Positions 32,001 to 42,241 of a stretch of 64,000 nucleotides of DNA are shown piece after piece. The stretch's first letter is position 1. Each line of letters begins with the position of its first letter. The notes beneath the pieces were generated by a model. It was not told the DNA's origin. It saw only the letters and a program-made list of their open reading frames with translations, and did no database searches. The translations under genes and the position numbers were made by a program. The stretch is from Naumovozyma dairenensis CBS 421 (taxonomy: Eukaryota; Ascomycota; Saccharomycetes; Saccharomycetales; Saccharomycetaceae): positions 186,001-250,000 of the forward strand of contig NC_016489.1 in the NCBI RefSeq assembly GCF_000227115.2, read 5' to 3'.

Positions 32001-34258
32001 ATTATAGATTAATCCTTACAGGTACACCGTTACAAAATAATTTACCAGAACTATGGGCATTATTAAATTTTGCATTACCCAAAATTTTCAATTCTGTAAA
32101 ATCTTTTGATGAGTGGTTTAATACACCATTCGCAAACACCGGTGGTCAAGATAAGATCGAATTAAATGAAGAAGAAACACTGCTGGTTATTAGAAGATTA
32201 CATAAGGTTCTGAGACCATTCCTATTACGTCGTCTGAAAAAAGATGTTGAGAAAGATCTTCCAGATAAAGTTGAAAAAGTTATTAAATGTCAAATGAGTG
32301 CTTTGCAACAGGTCATGTATCAACAAATGTTAAAATATCGTAGGTTATATATTGGTGATCACACTAATAAAAAGATGGTTGGTTTAAGAGGATTTAACAA
32401 TCAACTGATGCAATTGAAGAAAATTTGTAACCATCCATTTGTCTTTGAAGAAGTGGAAGATAGAATCAATCCTACAAGAGAAACGAATTCAAATATATGG
32501 CGTGTGGCAGGTAAGTTTGAATTATTAGAAAGAATTCTGCCAAAGTTGAAAGCAACCGGCCATAGAGTACTAATCTTCTTCCAAATGACTCAAATTATGG
32601 ATATTATGGAAGATTTTCTGAGGTTTACAGGCCTCAAGTATCTAAGACTGGATGGGCACACCAAATCGGATGAACGTAGTATGCTCTTACAATTGTTCAA
32701 TGAACCAAACTCGGAATATTTTTGTTTCATCTTATCAACAAGAGCCGGTGGTCTTGGTTTGAATTTACAAACTGCTGATACAGTTATTATCTTTGACACA
32801 GATTGGAATCCACATCAAGATTTACAAGCACAAGATAGAGCGCATAGAATTGGTCAAAAGAACGAAGTTAGGATTCTAAGATTGATTACAGAACATTCAG
32901 TGGAGGAAGCAATTTTAGAGAGAGCTCATAAGAAACTAGATATTGATGGTAAAGTCATTCAAGCTGGTAAATTCGATAATAAATCTACCGCCGAAGAACA
33001 AGAAGCTTTACTACGATCATTATTAGAAGCCGAAGAAGATCGTAAAAAAAGAAGAGAGCAAGGTATTACAGACGAAGAGACAATGGATAATAACGAACTG
33101 AATGAATTACTAGCCAGAAATGATGGTGAAATAGAAATCTTCCAAAAAATTGACGAAGAACGTACTAAAAAAGAAAAAGAAATGGGTATTAAAACTAGAT
33201 TATTAGATAATAGTGAGTTACCGGATGTTTATCACCAAGATATAGAAGCAGAAATGGCCCGTGAAGAATCTGAGGCGGCTGCAGTGTATAGCGGAAGGGG
33301 AGCTAGGGAACGTAAAAGTACTCATTATTCAGATAATGTCTCCGAAGAACAATGGTTGAGACAATTTGAAGTAAGTGACAATGAGGATGAGCAGGTACTA
33401 GAAGTACCCAAGGCAGAAAAAGAGGAAGATGTTGTTGCTATTCTCAACGAGACGGAAGAAGGTTCAAAGAAAAGGAAAGCAGCTGGTAGATCTAGAGGTA
33501 GACCAAAGAAAATGAAACTGGTTGACACTGACGTTAGCTCCGAAACTGCAATTCCTGAAAGTCCAATGACAGTTGAAAATACACCAAACGAAGAACTTCG
33601 AACTTCTCCACCAGTAGAAGATGAAACACCCCCAGAAATAAGGGTAACAGCTGGCAAAACCTCAATAAAATCAGCAAGAACTAATTCGAGAGGCCGTGGT
33701 CGTATACGTGGTCGTGGTAGAGGAGGACGTGGAAGAGGTACACGGGGAAGACCACCAAAGAAAAATGGTCTGGATTATATTCGTGATGCGAAAAATGTTA
33801 CTGAGAGTTTAGAAGTTCGCGAAACCATAGCTAATCAGGCTCAAGAGCTGTTTGATTTTGCTGTGGACTACAAAGATAAAAATGGCAGAAACCTTTCTGA
33901 TATTTTTTTACAGAAACCTTCGAAGGCAATATATCCTGATTATTATCTTATAATAAAGTATCCGGCAGCTTATGAGAATATTGAGAAACATATTGAAACA
34001 AAAGCCTACTGTTCATTATCAGAAGTTCTGGAGGATTTCCATTTAATTTTCAGCAATGCAAGGATATATAACACTGAAGACTCTTTAGTTTATCAAGATT
34101 CTACTGAATTAGAAGAAGCTGTAACTAAAAAATATCATGAAATAACGGAAAACGATGATCCTATTGACTTTTCAATTTTTGATGAAAAATATGCAACTAA
34201 ACCGTTACAGTTGAATTCTTCTGCTGATGCATCCAATGTAATATCCCCATCTTCCTAA
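29066..34258 (+). CDS. SNF2: Snf2, catalytic ATPase of SWI/SNF
   Basis: Snf2 (YOR290C) is the DNA-translocating motor of SWI/SNF. In order: an N-terminal conserved block (about 10-55, EEISRCYLKWQQLR), a Gln/Asn-rich region, a conserved segment at about 275-330 (LLKAQITALKCLVNQ), an HSA region about 600-700, and the helicase motor. The motor has Walker A ADEMGLGKT (853-861), an Asp-Glu box DEGH near 956, and motif VI QDRAHRIGQ near 1257. SnAC follows, then AT-hooks near 1475-1483 (SRGRPKK) and 1540-1566, and a bromodomain at about 1580-1690 (YPDYYLIIKYPAAY). The long N-terminus and total of 1730 residues identify SNF2 rather than the shorter paralogue STH1. It is a chromosome XV-track gene lying beside TAF7. 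Confidence 0.98.
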   Translation: MDLGIPNRVLTKEEISRCYLKWQQLRNLYGENAPQMPEFITCTRILQRAAKQQQDAKQQLQQRQQQLQNEQTTNSPVPNDVIQRKEPTETTSPGTSLNGPKNVPTPTNNTFPSSTSLRRNSSLAQSPKSVRPPNENQFTETRSQSNHIESQIPSEPNDYQTGHKVKTTNLPLKQNKQDTTENLNQNFNNDKEQINHIANGKVQEPHNTQDSLPVQSPPAPNPSKPSDMSQSNVPKIIPNNTQNVDTFNKNTQQSSAQAESNNIQRPHHSNLFTNEQSTLLKAQITALKCLVNQQSVPEECQSIIQGSINNPPDFRRMLMSLSEFVRRQTNQNQGPEQQNDKSSNDQLNSQSHDFNNKVDGQEVETNLQERQTEQKQQLQDGKEPERNHQIPDGITPPHVTADESTIHASTKNELSTPQYLPIAEAKPIGAKTVNADLSPKSKPQEEKVENKAKEVEMKKETIEEKPKEPEFVGDKEPPKPQPPILLDDFKALLSENVENVIDVKDPTMMVDSFTLPDFSQKVTYDSLFPTATDPTLHIQPGFLPPGIDIHTATELYHTLIALNIDTSLDECLNTILSTEDANNLKQNDCLYDYYALQLLPLQKAMRGHVLQFEWYQNSLLTNMHPNFLSKVRNVNIQDTLLTHELYRKHEILQYEKRKKQEEQKLNLIINSSVDQYTIRSEKRNRRLKHGHKLINTHVTLEKDEQKRIERKAKERLQALKANDEEAYIKLLDQTKDTRITHLLKQTNAFLDSLTKAVKDQQKYTKEMIDSHLLENSEQEPSVTPQLTDAIVDEEDEDDDLAGTIDYYSVAHRIKEVITRQPTMLVGGTLKEYQLKGLQWMVSLFNNHLNGILADEMGLGKTIQTISLLTYLYETKNIHGPYLVIVPLSTLSNWSNEFAKWAPAMRAVSYKGSPAERKSKHNIIKSGEFDVVLTTFEYIIKERALLSKIKWIHMIIDEGHRMKNAQSKLSLTLNTYYHSDYRLILTGTPLQNNLPELWALLNFALPKIFNSVKSFDEWFNTPFANTGGQDKIELNEEETLLVIRRLHKVLRPFLLRRLKKDVEKDLPDKVEKVIKCQMSALQQVMYQQMLKYRRLYIGDHTNKKMVGLRGFNNQLMQLKKICNHPFVFEEVEDRINPTRETNSNIWRVAGKFELLERILPKLKATGHRVLIFFQMTQIMDIMEDFLRFTGLKYLRLDGHTKSDERSMLLQLFNEPNSEYFCFILSTRAGGLGLNLQTADTVIIFDTDWNPHQDLQAQDRAHRIGQKNEVRILRLITEHSVEEAILERAHKKLDIDGKVIQAGKFDNKSTAEEQEALLRSLLEAEEDRKKRREQGITDEETMDNNELNELLARNDGEIEIFQKIDEERTKKEKEMGIKTRLLDNSELPDVYHQDIEAEMAREESEAAAVYSGRGARERKSTHYSDNVSEEQWLRQFEVSDNEDEQVLEVPKAEKEEDVVAILNETEEGSKKRKAAGRSRGRPKKMKLVDTDVSSETAIPESPMTVENTPNEELRTSPPVEDETPPEIRVTAGKTSIKSARTNSRGRGRIRGRGRGGRGRGTRGRPPKKNGLDYIRDAKNVTESLEVRETIANQAQELFDFAVDYKDKNGRNLSDIFLQKPSKAIYPDYYLIIKYPAAYENIEKHIETKAYCSLSEVLEDFHLIFSNARIYNTEDSLVYQDSTELEEAVTKKYHEITENDDPIDFSIFDEKYATKPLQLNSSADASNVISPSS

Positions 34259-34465
34259 ACGGAACAAATTCATTTATATATTATTGTCAGACGATCGGAG
34301 AAAATAGACTACCTATATTATTATATACTTTAAGTAATGTAATTCTACATATATTCATAATATGATAAAAAATGAAAAACTTGATTTTTTGATAATAGGA
34401 CAGAATATATGTAATGTTATAGAGAGGAGGTATGCAGGGTAGTGTAGTCTTTTTTCTGTAGGCGT

Positions 34466-36046
34466 TCAATCTGTGTGAGGATCCGATAACGGTTCCAAGG
34501 CCTCGTCATTTAAATTAACAGATCTATTTTGTTTCTTCAATTGAATATTAATGTAAATTAATAAAGCACCACTTGAAAAAATGGTTATCAACAATAAACC
34601 AAGGTTCACTGGTGTTGGATTCATATCAAACTTGGTGTGTGTCAATTGATCTAAAAGGCTTTGTCCCATATTGCAAATACCACTGATACAAATTAGTAGT
34701 CCATAAACGGTCCCAAATGTCTCAAATCCGAACACTTTTGTAGCATAATCTGATATAACTGTATAATAGAAGGGTCTAAAAATCACTAATACCAATATGC
34801 CGATTAAATTCAAGAAAAAAGAATTTGGAATTAGGCCCAGAACGGCAATAATTACAGACATACAAGATAATAATTTTAAAACGTTGAAGGTTTTCACATG
34901 ATCTAAAAGTACCCCAATAAATGGGATAGATAGTACACCACCAATTGGTAAGGCAAGGTCAAATATTTCATTTATTTTGGATGCCAATAATTCATCACCA
35001 AGTAAATATTCTTCTTGTGATCTGATTGTAGCGATAAAGTAGTTTATTCTTATCATTGATATTATTGCGAATATAAGTAATAGATAAAACCAAGGCGTTT
35101 TCAATTGATCAATGACACTATATCCATGTAATACCCCGAAGATACCACCTGATTTTTCCTCTAATTTGGTTTCCACATAAGTTTCTAATACAGATTTCCT
35201 ACGTCCCAGTGGAATGCCACTTTCACGATGAAATTGGGATGGTTCTCTTTGTTCATCATCTTCCAATTGTGCTATCAACAATTCTCTTTCATTTGGATCT
35301 GGGACCAACATAGATCCGTCATCTCCTTCTACCAGATGACCTGATTCATCTAAACCTTCCACAGTAATTTTTGCCACATTGCCGCATGTTTTATATGATT
35401 CATGTGGCATAATTGTAACTTGACAAATGAATATGAATAGTGGTACAATGAGATATAATGTAAAAAATTTCGAAAGGTTGAAAGATGGATTAACTTTCTG
35501 ATAAAATACTCTATATCCTAGGAATAATGCAGATGAAGAATCGAAAGCACCAGTCAATAAAGCCAAAACGGACCCTGATCTCCTGGGGAAAATGTTTGCC
35601 AATTGGAAACAGGAAATGAACACGAACGGTCCACCCACAGAGAGCATGATATAACCTGAAATATATGGGTCTATAAATGTTACGAATGTTGCATGGAAAA
35701 TGAAAAGCAAAGCTCCTAAGGTTAAGAAGAATGAACCTATTATTCCTGTGATTCGTGGGCCATATGTGTCTAAGATCCAACCAACTGGTAATGCCATCAT
35801 ATTTGTGATACCAGCACTAGCTGTAAAAATAAAATTTAGTTTTAGATCTTGAGCAGAGCATATTGCACTTTTTATTATGGTATCTATTTGGTTCGACTCT
35901 GGGTTAAGACAGAACTCTGAATATATACCTTCACTTATTAATATTGGTTTTAAAGCAGCGAAACCAAATATAATCCCACTGGAGAGTAAACACCATAACG
36001 TTGCACAGCAAATCTGGCTCACATGTAGGGATTTCGAGCCTTGCAT
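34466..36046 (-). CDS. FMP42: Fmp42-like major facilitator superfamily transporter
   Basis: A 526-residue integral membrane protein with about twelve hydrophobic segments: two near the N-terminus (about 12-35 and 70-90), a cluster to about 215, a hydrophilic central loop of about 90 residues (about 225-315), then six more. The loop and overall pattern match the major facilitator superfamily. The protein resembles YMR221C (FMP42), a putative transporter reported in mitochondrial proteomes and distantly like SLC43 amino-acid transporters; the substrate is unknown. The name rests on similarity plus neighbours FSH2 and MRE11. It is transcribed toward SNF2, opposite to what the rest of the window predicts, which is part of an inferred inversion. 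Confidence 0.85.
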   Translation of the reverse strand: MQGSKSLHVSQICCATLWCLLSSGIIFGFAALKPILISEGIYSEFCLNPESNQIDTIIKSAICSAQDLKLNFIFTASAGITNMMALPVGWILDTYGPRITGIIGSFFLTLGALLFIFHATFVTFIDPYISGYIMLSVGGPFVFISCFQLANIFPRRSGSVLALLTGAFDSSSALFLGYRVFYQKVNPSFNLSKFFTLYLIVPLFIFICQVTIMPHESYKTCGNVAKITVEGLDESGHLVEGDDGSMLVPDPNERELLIAQLEDDEQREPSQFHRESGIPLGRRKSVLETYVETKLEEKSGGIFGVLHGYSVIDQLKTPWFYLLLIFAIISMIRINYFIATIRSQEEYLLGDELLASKINEIFDLALPIGGVLSIPFIGVLLDHVKTFNVLKLLSCMSVIIAVLGLIPNSFFLNLIGILVLVIFRPFYYTVISDYATKVFGFETFGTVYGLLICISGICNMGQSLLDQLTHTKFDMNPTPVNLGLLLITIFSSGALLIYINIQLKKQNRSVNLNDEALEPLSDPHTD

Positions 36047-36491
36047 TCTTGTTGTTTTGCCGATAAGATTTAAATATATCTTTCTAATTGGGTATAGAAA
36101 TTCTATTATTCATTACTTGTCTGGCCAAAATGCATTTTCTTCCTGCATATGACAGTCGATTTAGTAATCATCTTGAAGAGAAAAATTATCACGGAGTATA
36201 TAGAATTTTACTCAGAAAACCCTGTAGTGGGAGGCCAAATTTCAAAAGCTAAAGAGTGATCTTTGCCAATGAGAGAGCAAACTAAGCAAAATATCAATTA
36301 GTTCTATAAGATGGTTGCTGTGTATCTAATACGTATGATTTTATTGGGGCAATAGATTGACCCTTTAAGCAATGGTAACGTTACGGTAATTCTATGTCTA
36401 TAGGATAATTAATTATGTAATGTAGCGGAAAGTATCAGTAGTGTTAGACGAATGCCATGGTCACTAGTATGACAACCGAGTCTGGTTTCTA
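36047..36491. other. Intergenic: FMP42 promoter and FSH2 3' flank
   Basis: A 445-bp region between two leftward genes. No repeat, RNA gene or recognised factor site is seen. Confidence 0.45.
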
Positions 36492-37175
36492 TTAGGTTTG
36501 TTCTTGATCATTTAAACTATCTAACCAAGTTACAACTTTTTTCAAAAATCCTCTTGAATTTGGAACGAAATGACCACCAGGGTGTGTTAGATACGTTGCT
36601 GTACCTTCAGTGCACGATTTTAACAAAGATTGAACCTTCTCAGGTTCTGTAATGGTGTCTAAATCTCCATAAACATGCAATGACGGAACCTTAATGGGAT
36701 TTTCATCATATTGCTTTTGATAACATCCTGGTTTAAATCTAAACCCACCAAATGACATGAAAAATTCCAACGGTGGTTGTTCCGTTTCATTCAAATGTAA
36801 TAATCCATTGAAATCAGTCAATAAATAACCTGCTACTCCAGCACCTTGACTAAAACCAACAATGCCATGAAAGGGACCATTGGCAATTATATAATCATGT
36901 AAATACGATATCGTAGTATCAGGTAATTTGTAAGTATCGTCAGATGGATTCTTTTGTAGCCAAGCTAATATTTCATTCGATTCAGATGGTAAAGAAGTTC
37001 CATCCAGATCATCTAGATTGATATCGAAATCTGGTGCAGGGTATTTATTTGGCGCTGTTGCGTAACACAGTTGGTAACCTTGTTTCTCTAGTTCCGTTCT
37101 GAACCCTCTTGTTTTGGATGCAAAATATTCTCCTGATTGAGCCAGCCCATGTAACATTAATATCTTCTTTGCCAT
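36492..37175 (-). CDS. FSH2: Fsh2, family-of-serine-hydrolases protein
   Basis: A 227-residue alpha/beta hydrolase of the FSH (FSH1-3, OVCA2-like) family. The triad is readable: nucleophile Ser109 in GFSQG, acid Asp in YGDLDT (171 or 173), and His202 in HPGGHFVPNSRG. The start is the ATG at 37175 (MAKKILMLHGLAQSGEYF), which aligns with the family start; further upstream the frame has no ATG. Of the three paralogues, length and position between FMP42 (YMR221C) and MRE11 (YMR224C) favour FSH2 (YMR222C) over FSH1 or FSH3. The substrate is unknown; esterase activity is inferred from the fold. UBP8, which lies between FSH2 and MRE11 in S. cerevisiae, is absent here. Confidence 0.92.
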   Translation of the reverse strand: MAKKILMLHGLAQSGEYFASKTRGFRTELEKQGYQLCYATAPNKYPAPDFDINLDDLDGTSLPSESNEILAWLQKNPSDDTYKLPDTTISYLHDYIIANGPFHGIVGFSQGAGVAGYLLTDFNGLLHLNETEQPPLEFFMSFGGFRFKPGCYQKQYDENPIKVPSLHVYGDLDTITEPEKVQSLLKSCTEGTATYLTHPGGHFVPNSRGFLKKVVTWLDSLNDQEQT

Positions 37176-37505
37176 TATTATTAGCTTCACTTCGTTTTGG
37201 TTTCTTCAACCTGCTTTCTTATCATCGAGTCTCATAGAATGGTTATCGGAATTATTAAGTAATGAACATCTTCTCTGTAAGCGCTACAAATTAAAACTTA
37301 TGACTTCGAGCTTAAGATTACTTTTTAATCCGATTCCGACTTCAATGGTAGATAAAACAAAGAATGATGTTTTCAACAATATAATATATAGCAGGGAGTA
37401 TGCTAGAATATGCAAAGTGGAGGAAAACTTTCTATAAAAATAAGATGCATATTATTTATTTATTATTATTATTTTATTGCAATACGTTCCGACGTATGCG
37501 TAGGA
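37176..37505. other. Intergenic: FSH2 promoter and MRE11 3' flank
   Basis: A 330-bp AT-rich region between two leftward genes, where UBP8 might be expected by comparison with S. cerevisiae. No coding remnant is recognisable. Confidence 0.45.
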
Positions 37506-39650
37506 TCACTTTCTTTTCCTAGCTAGTAAACTACCTAAAATATCAGTTTTCGGCGTCTTTGTTACTGCAGTTCTTGTTTTTGTTCTCGTAGTTTTAGCCT
37601 TTGTAGCCTGTTTTGTTGTAGTTTTAGAATTCTTCTTCCTTGGTGTCCTAGCTACCGGTTTCCGTCTACTATGACTTACCTCTTCTGCTTCAGAATCTAG
37701 GGAAATTATATCATCATCATCTTCTTCTTCTTCTTCTTCTTCTTTTTCCTTTTCTTCCTCTTCCTCAACATTTTCGTCTTCATCATCTGAAACGACAATT
37801 GAATCCGACAAGGAAGCTTTCCTTTTGGTTGTTGTCCTTGCAACTCTTTTGCTAACTGATTTTGGTTTCTTTGTTTGAGTAGATGTATCCTCTTCATTAT
37901 ACTCTGTAGCTGCCTCAATATCTGACATAACAATATCGTTGTTATGTTCACCTAGTTCATCTTGCCTTGCCGAACTGTTGCTTCTACTTTGTGGTACATC
38001 TAGAGACTCTGATCTGTTGGTTGAATTTGCTCTTTTCACTTGTTTCATCAAAGCTTTAATTTCTTCAGGGTTTTCACCTTCAACAATTTCTTTATTAGTG
38101 ACCAAAAAACTCACTTCATTATTGATTTCATGATCTATAAAATCTTTCAATGCAGCTTTTTCATCTTTATCAACGAATTTCTTTATAGCTTCATTCATAC
38201 CTAACTCTGGAAGTAAGGATAAAGTCATCTTATTTAACATATCGTTGATTAAAGTTTGTACTTCTAATTCTCCATTACCTTCATGGATCAAGTTTTCAAT
38301 TTCTTTATCATTCAATCTAATTTGATTATTTGCATTCTTATTTGTTGATTTCTTTGTTTCTCTCTTCTTTTTAAAAAACTGAACAACATTATTTGGATTA
38401 GCAACACGACCAACAAATCTATTACTGAATCGTCGAGGATTTTCCACTTGATAATCTAATGTAGATTGACCATTTGAAGGTGCACTATAATCTACTCGTA
38501 ACCTAATCAATGGTGACGATAATTGATTCATTATATCTTCTTCCTCTTCCTCATCTTGGTCATCACCCTGGACGTAATCTTCACCCATTTTCCTTTTCGT
38601 TTCATCGTTTGCTTCTTGTATCATTTCTTCCACTTCTTCAATCAAATATTTTAAAATAGCATCTTTATCATGTGATTTCAAAGATGGTACATCTTTTAAT
38701 GATATTGTTCTCATTTTAAATGTTCTTACAGTTGTTAATGGAACAGGAATCAAATTTGGCTGCGTTCCATTTTTAATTTCCAAAATAAATACAAATTTTG
38801 GTTTAGCTTCAGCATCACAAAGAGAAGTAGCCACTGATGAACCTGGTTGTAACACATCAAACCCTTTAATAGGATTATGAACTAAATTTGGAATACATTC
38901 ATGTTCATGACCCCAAATGACCAAATCTAAGAAATCTGGTAAAAATTGTTCAGGTAAGAATGCAGTATTTGTATGACCTGTATGATTTTGATGTAAACAC
39001 ATTAAATTAAACCATTCACCTTGTCTCATTGTCGGTATTTCAAATGTAACACCACCTTCTTTAAACGTTCTGAAAAGTCTTTCATCTCTAACGCTTGCTA
39101 ACCCATACAAAGCTAATTTTGTCATACCCTTTTGAAACAATAAGGGTATTATTTTGATCTTATCAGATTCAATAACTTTACCGAAATGATTGATAAGACC
39201 GCTTACATGAAGTAAATCCATTGGAGACAATAGTGAATCACCAGTTGCATCATCGTGATTCCCCGAAATACCAAAGAATGGAATGGATATATTAAAATTT
39301 GGATCTTCATAATTCACGTTAGTGAATTCATTATAGTGGAAAATCTTTGCAGGATCACTTAGTAATTCTAATTCACAAGGTTTATTACCCATACAATTTA
39401 ATCTTAATGATTTCATTACTTGATACATTGATTTCTTTGTTGGTTTATTTATATGGAAAAGATCACCTGATTGAAGGATCATATCTACGTTATTTTGCTT
39501 CGCTATTGTTAGGATTTCATGGAAGGTTTTCCAAGAATCATCTCCTGTTATGGGATCATTTTCATTGTAACCCACATGGTTATCTGTCGTTAATAAGATA
39601 CGGATGGTATCTTCATCTGGATAATCTAATGGCAAACGAGGATCTATCAT
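37506..39650 (-). CDS. MRE11: Mre11, nuclease of the MRX double-strand-break repair complex
   Basis: Mre11 (YMR224C) is the Mn-dependent exo/endonuclease that works with Rad50 and Xrs2 in break end processing, meiotic recombination and telomere maintenance. All phosphodiesterase motifs are present: DNHVGYNE (residues 23-30), [10 protein letters not shown] (61-70), GNHD (130-133), a later histidine in LHQNHTGH, and GHEHECIP. A capping domain follows to about 410, then a low-complexity tail with an acidic Glu/Asp run (about 620-650) and a Lys/Arg/Thr-rich end, typical of DNA-binding C-termini in the family. The length is 714 against about 692 in S. cerevisiae. The start at [20 protein letters not shown] is the first ATG and is well placed before motif I. 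Confidence 0.97.
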   Translation of the reverse strand: MIDPRLPLDYPDEDTIRILLTTDNHVGYNENDPITGDDSWKTFHEILTIAKQNNVDMILQSGDLFHINKPTKKSMYQVMKSLRLNCMGNKPCELELLSDPAKIFHYNEFTNVNYEDPNFNISIPFFGISGNHDDATGDSLLSPMDLLHVSGLINHFGKVIESDKIKIIPLLFQKGMTKLALYGLASVRDERLFRTFKEGGVTFEIPTMRQGEWFNLMCLHQNHTGHTNTAFLPEQFLPDFLDLVIWGHEHECIPNLVHNPIKGFDVLQPGSSVATSLCDAEAKPKFVFILEIKNGTQPNLIPVPLTTVRTFKMRTISLKDVPSLKSHDKDAILKYLIEEVEEMIQEANDETKRKMGEDYVQGDDQDEEEEEDIMNQLSSPLIRLRVDYSAPSNGQSTLDYQVENPRRFSNRFVGRVANPNNVVQFFKKKRETKKSTNKNANNQIRLNDKEIENLIHEGNGELEVQTLINDMLNKMTLSLLPELGMNEAIKKFVDKDEKAALKDFIDHEINNEVSFLVTNKEIVEGENPEEIKALMKQVKRANSTNRSESLDVPQSRSNSSARQDELGEHNNDIVMSDIEAATEYNEEDTSTQTKKPKSVSKRVARTTTKRKASLSDSIVVSDDEDENVEEEEEKEKEEEEEEEDDDDIISLDSEAEEVSHSRRKPVARTPRKKNSKTTTKQATKAKTTRTKTRTAVTKTPKTDILGSLLARKRK

Positions 39651-39955
39651 GGTAGAAGGTAATGTTTAGTCCTCTTGATATATACAAAAGTTCTATGGGT
39701 AGTTATTCAAATCAATGTTTTTCTGCGAAGTTTGCATTTTCCAGATCTTATATTTTAATAATGTCTAGTAAAATATTTCATCTTATGTATTCTTAAATAC
39801 AAAGGTTATAGATAGGAATAGAAAGTAAGGAAAAGGATGAATGAATGAATGAATGAATATATTTACAGGATATATTATATAAGAGTACTTACATATATTT
39901 GAATCGATATTAAAGGAATGTAACAGATACCACATAAAAGATGGCAACAGTGATA
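39651..39955. other. Intergenic: MRE11 promoter and MRPL44 3' flank
   Basis: A 305-bp region between two leftward genes. Its only structure is a short GAAT tetranucleotide repeat at about 39836-39858. Confidence 0.5.
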
Positions 39956-40252
39956 TCATTGATTTTCAATTGTTTCCTTAATACGTAATTTCCTTGAATG
40001 ACGATCCAATACATTAGAGGCTTCTTGGAAAGTAGTCGCTACTGGATCGAATTCCATTTCTGTCTTATCTTTGAAAACTACCTTCACCATTGGTTTCGTA
40101 GGAGATGCTTGATCTAATACTTCGCTTGTCAATTTTGTCCCCAATGATCGTTGAGTTGGAGGAATAGCCGATAGGAGTAGTCTGGCTGTCTTGGCATCTT
40201 TACCAAAGGGATTGAATTTGACTATTACCTTGGAGAAATATTTCGTTATCAT
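39956..40252 (-). CDS. MRPL44: Mitochondrial large-subunit ribosomal protein mL53 (Mrpl44)
   Basis: A 98-residue mitochondrial ribosomal protein, exactly the length I recall for S. cerevisiae MRPL44 (YMR225C). The N-terminus [20 protein letters not shown] and the phrase SAIPPTQR are near-identical to it, and the central [15 protein letters not shown] block is conserved. The frame is continuous from ATG to stop. I recall an intron near the start in S. cerevisiae; no GTATGT, branch site or break is needed here, so that intron appears absent. The gene sits within the inverted block between MRE11 and the YOR289W homologue, with which it forms a divergent pair. Confidence 0.95.
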   Translation of the reverse strand: MITKYFSKVIVKFNPFGKDAKTARLLLSAIPPTQRSLGTKLTSEVLDQASPTKPMVKVVFKDKTEMEFDPVATTFQEASNVLDRHSRKLRIKETIENQ

Positions 40253-40628
40253 ATCGTATTGAGATTATTTCGTTATCCTGCTATCTCGTTGATTTTGGGG
40301 TTAACGAACGTCGCAGCTTAGTTGATGAAACTTAAAGAATACAGCTGAGATTATTTGACAACAAAAGTGGAGATGGTATAGGAAGTTGCTCAATCTTATA
40401 GACTTGTCTAGTTTTCTTGCCCTCTAGTTTCTCCCATTCGAACGACAGTTATATCATTATGATTCTTTCTTGTCAGTATATAAAGTTGGAACTATCCACG
40501 GGGGAAGCAACGGCCATAATAATAATAATAATATTTTAAGGTGACAGGAAGAAAAGAGAGAAACTACTTTGAACATCATTTGTATAAGCAATAAAACTAA
40601 TCAAGGCAAGGAGAAGAAGTTGAATATA
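40253..40628. promoter_or_regulatory. Divergent MRPL44-YOR289W promoter region
   Basis: A 376-bp region between divergent start codons, with a short TAA repeat near 40519-40534. No recognised regulatory motif was found. Confidence 0.45.
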
Positions 40629-41339
40629 ATGGCTAAAGAAACTTTAAAATCATCACCGTACGCATTCTATGCGTTTTATCAACTATATTTACATTTCTTC
40701 CATAAAAATAAAGGGATTACTTTCCAACAAATAGAAAAAGTATTATATCCAAATTATCCTGTGGATTTAAACACTAAGAAGTCATTGTTCATTACATGGA
40801 AGAAAAAGAATAGCAATGGTGACGATGAAGAAGAGTACGATTTAAGGGGTTGTATTGGTACTTTTGCTAAATTGAATATATTAAATGGTATTGAAAGATA
40901 CTCTCTTGTAGCTGCTTTGGAAGATGATAGATTCTCACCCATAAAAGCGAAGGAATTATCTAAGTTGAAATGTAGTTGTAATATTCTTGATTCATTTAAA
41001 ACGATTTATCCAATTGAGGATGATGACGACAATTCTGAAGATGGAATATATGATTGGGAAATTGGGAAACATGGTATAGAAGTGAAACTTATTCACCCTC
41101 ATACAAAAACCGTTCATAGTGCTACTTTCTTACCGGAAGTAATGGTGGAGCAAAATTGGGATAAAGATGAAACTTTTCAGTATCTAATTGATAAATCAGG
41201 GTTATGGAATTATATTGACAAAATCATGGCTAATAAAAAGTTATATTTCAAACAAGTAATTAGATATGAAGGTCATAAGAGTTTGATAAGTTATGATGAA
41301 TTCATCGAGAAATTAAAGGTGTTGGAAGAAAATGTTTGA
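40629..41339 (+). CDS. AMMECR1-domain protein (YOR289W homologue)
   Basis: A 236-residue protein of the AMMECR1 family, conserved from archaea to humans and without an established molecular function. The hallmark LRGCIGTF motif is present at about residues 74-81, followed by the conserved regulator-like core (SLVAALEDDRFSPIKAKEL) and VKLIHPHTKTVHSATFLPEV. The start chosen is the ATG at 40629 (MAKETLKSSPYAFYAFYQLY); the frame is open about 60 nt further upstream but contains no ATG. In S. cerevisiae this is YOR289W, the neighbour of SNF2 on chromosome XV. Here it lies inside the inverted block, and its direction is consistent with having been flipped with its neighbours. It converges with TMA29. 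Confidence 0.92.
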   Translation: MAKETLKSSPYAFYAFYQLYLHFFHKNKGITFQQIEKVLYPNYPVDLNTKKSLFITWKKKNSNGDDEEEYDLRGCIGTFAKLNILNGIERYSLVAALEDDRFSPIKAKELSKLKCSCNILDSFKTIYPIEDDDDNSEDGIYDWEIGKHGIEVKLIHPHTKTVHSATFLPEVMVEQNWDKDETFQYLIDKSGLWNYIDKIMANKKLYFKQVIRYEGHKSLISYDEFIEKLKVLEENV

Positions 41340-41428
41340 TATACATCTCGTTTATTATATTTTATTTTATTTATATATTCATTAATAACTTAATAGCGAT
41401 TGATTTTAGTCTTATTTTTTATATCATC

Positions 41429-42241
41429 TCATTTTGTCTCACGACTAACATGGAAAGCTGAACCTTGTGATGTTGGGAAGATTAATGTGTCTGCAATAAC
41501 AGTATTTGACTTCCTTGAAGTTGTATAAACAATTAAATCAGCTACATCTTCAGGCAATAAAGGGTTGACACCTTCATATACACTTTTAGCACGATCTGTG
41601 TCACCCTTATATCTAACCATCGAGAATTCAGTTTCCACGATCCCTGGAGCAATTAATATGACTCTAATCTTAGTATTAATTAATTCTCTTCTTAAACTTT
41701 CAGTGAATGCTCTCACAGCAAATTTACTTGCACAATAAATGGACCCAGTGGGGTATGCATCTCTACCTGCTACAGAACCGATATTGACAATATCACCAGA
41801 ATTTTTCTTTTGGAAGACATTCTTCAATACGACTTGAGTAATATTAATCAATCCAAGAACATTAGTATCCATCATCCCCTTAATATCATTAACATCAATA
41901 TTTCCCACTAGATCTGAACCTAATGCCTTCCCTGCATTATTAACCAAGATATCAATATCTTTAAATTCATCAGGTAAAGATTTTAAAAATGGTTCAATGG
42001 TATCCAATTGACTAACATCCAACATAGCAATGAAAATTTTACCCTGAGGATAATGTTTCAATAACTCATCCTTAATGGTTTGTAACTTTTGCAATCTTCT
42101 GGCAGTCAATATTAACTTCACTTCACCATTGGATGCATCCATATATTCTACTGCGGTAGCATGTCCAATACCTGCTGATGCTCCTGTGATGAAAATAGTC
42201 TTGCCTGATAATCTTTCTGCTGCCTTACGACCTTGTGACAT
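41429..42241 (-). CDS. TMA29: NADP-dependent short-chain dehydrogenase (YMR226C/Tma29)
   Basis: A 270-residue classical short-chain dehydrogenase/reductase acting on 3-hydroxy acids and related carbonyls, cytosolic and reported with ribosomes in S. cerevisiae. Visible: the Rossmann motif TGASAGIG (19-26), NNAG (101-104), catalytic Tyr169 and Lys173 in YCASK, and Ser156 in the preceding strand. The Arg-Arg after strand 2 (TARRL) fits NADP preference. The start ATG at 42241 gives [20 protein letters not shown], nearly identical to YMR226C; further upstream there is no ATG in frame. It is the last gene of the inverted block, next to tRNA-Ala. Confidence 0.96.
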   Translation of the reverse strand: MSQGRKAAERLSGKTIFITGASAGIGHATAVEYMDASNGEVKLILTARRLQKLQTIKDELLKHYPQGKIFIAMLDVSQLDTIEPFLKSLPDEFKDIDILVNNAGKALGSDLVGNIDVNDIKGMMDTNVLGLINITQVVLKNVFQKKNSGDIVNIGSVAGRDAYPTGSIYCASKFAVRAFTESLRRELINTKIRVILIAPGIVETEFSMVRYKGDTDRAKSVYEGVNPLLPEDVADLIVYTTSRKSNTVIADTLIFPTSQGSAFHVSRETK

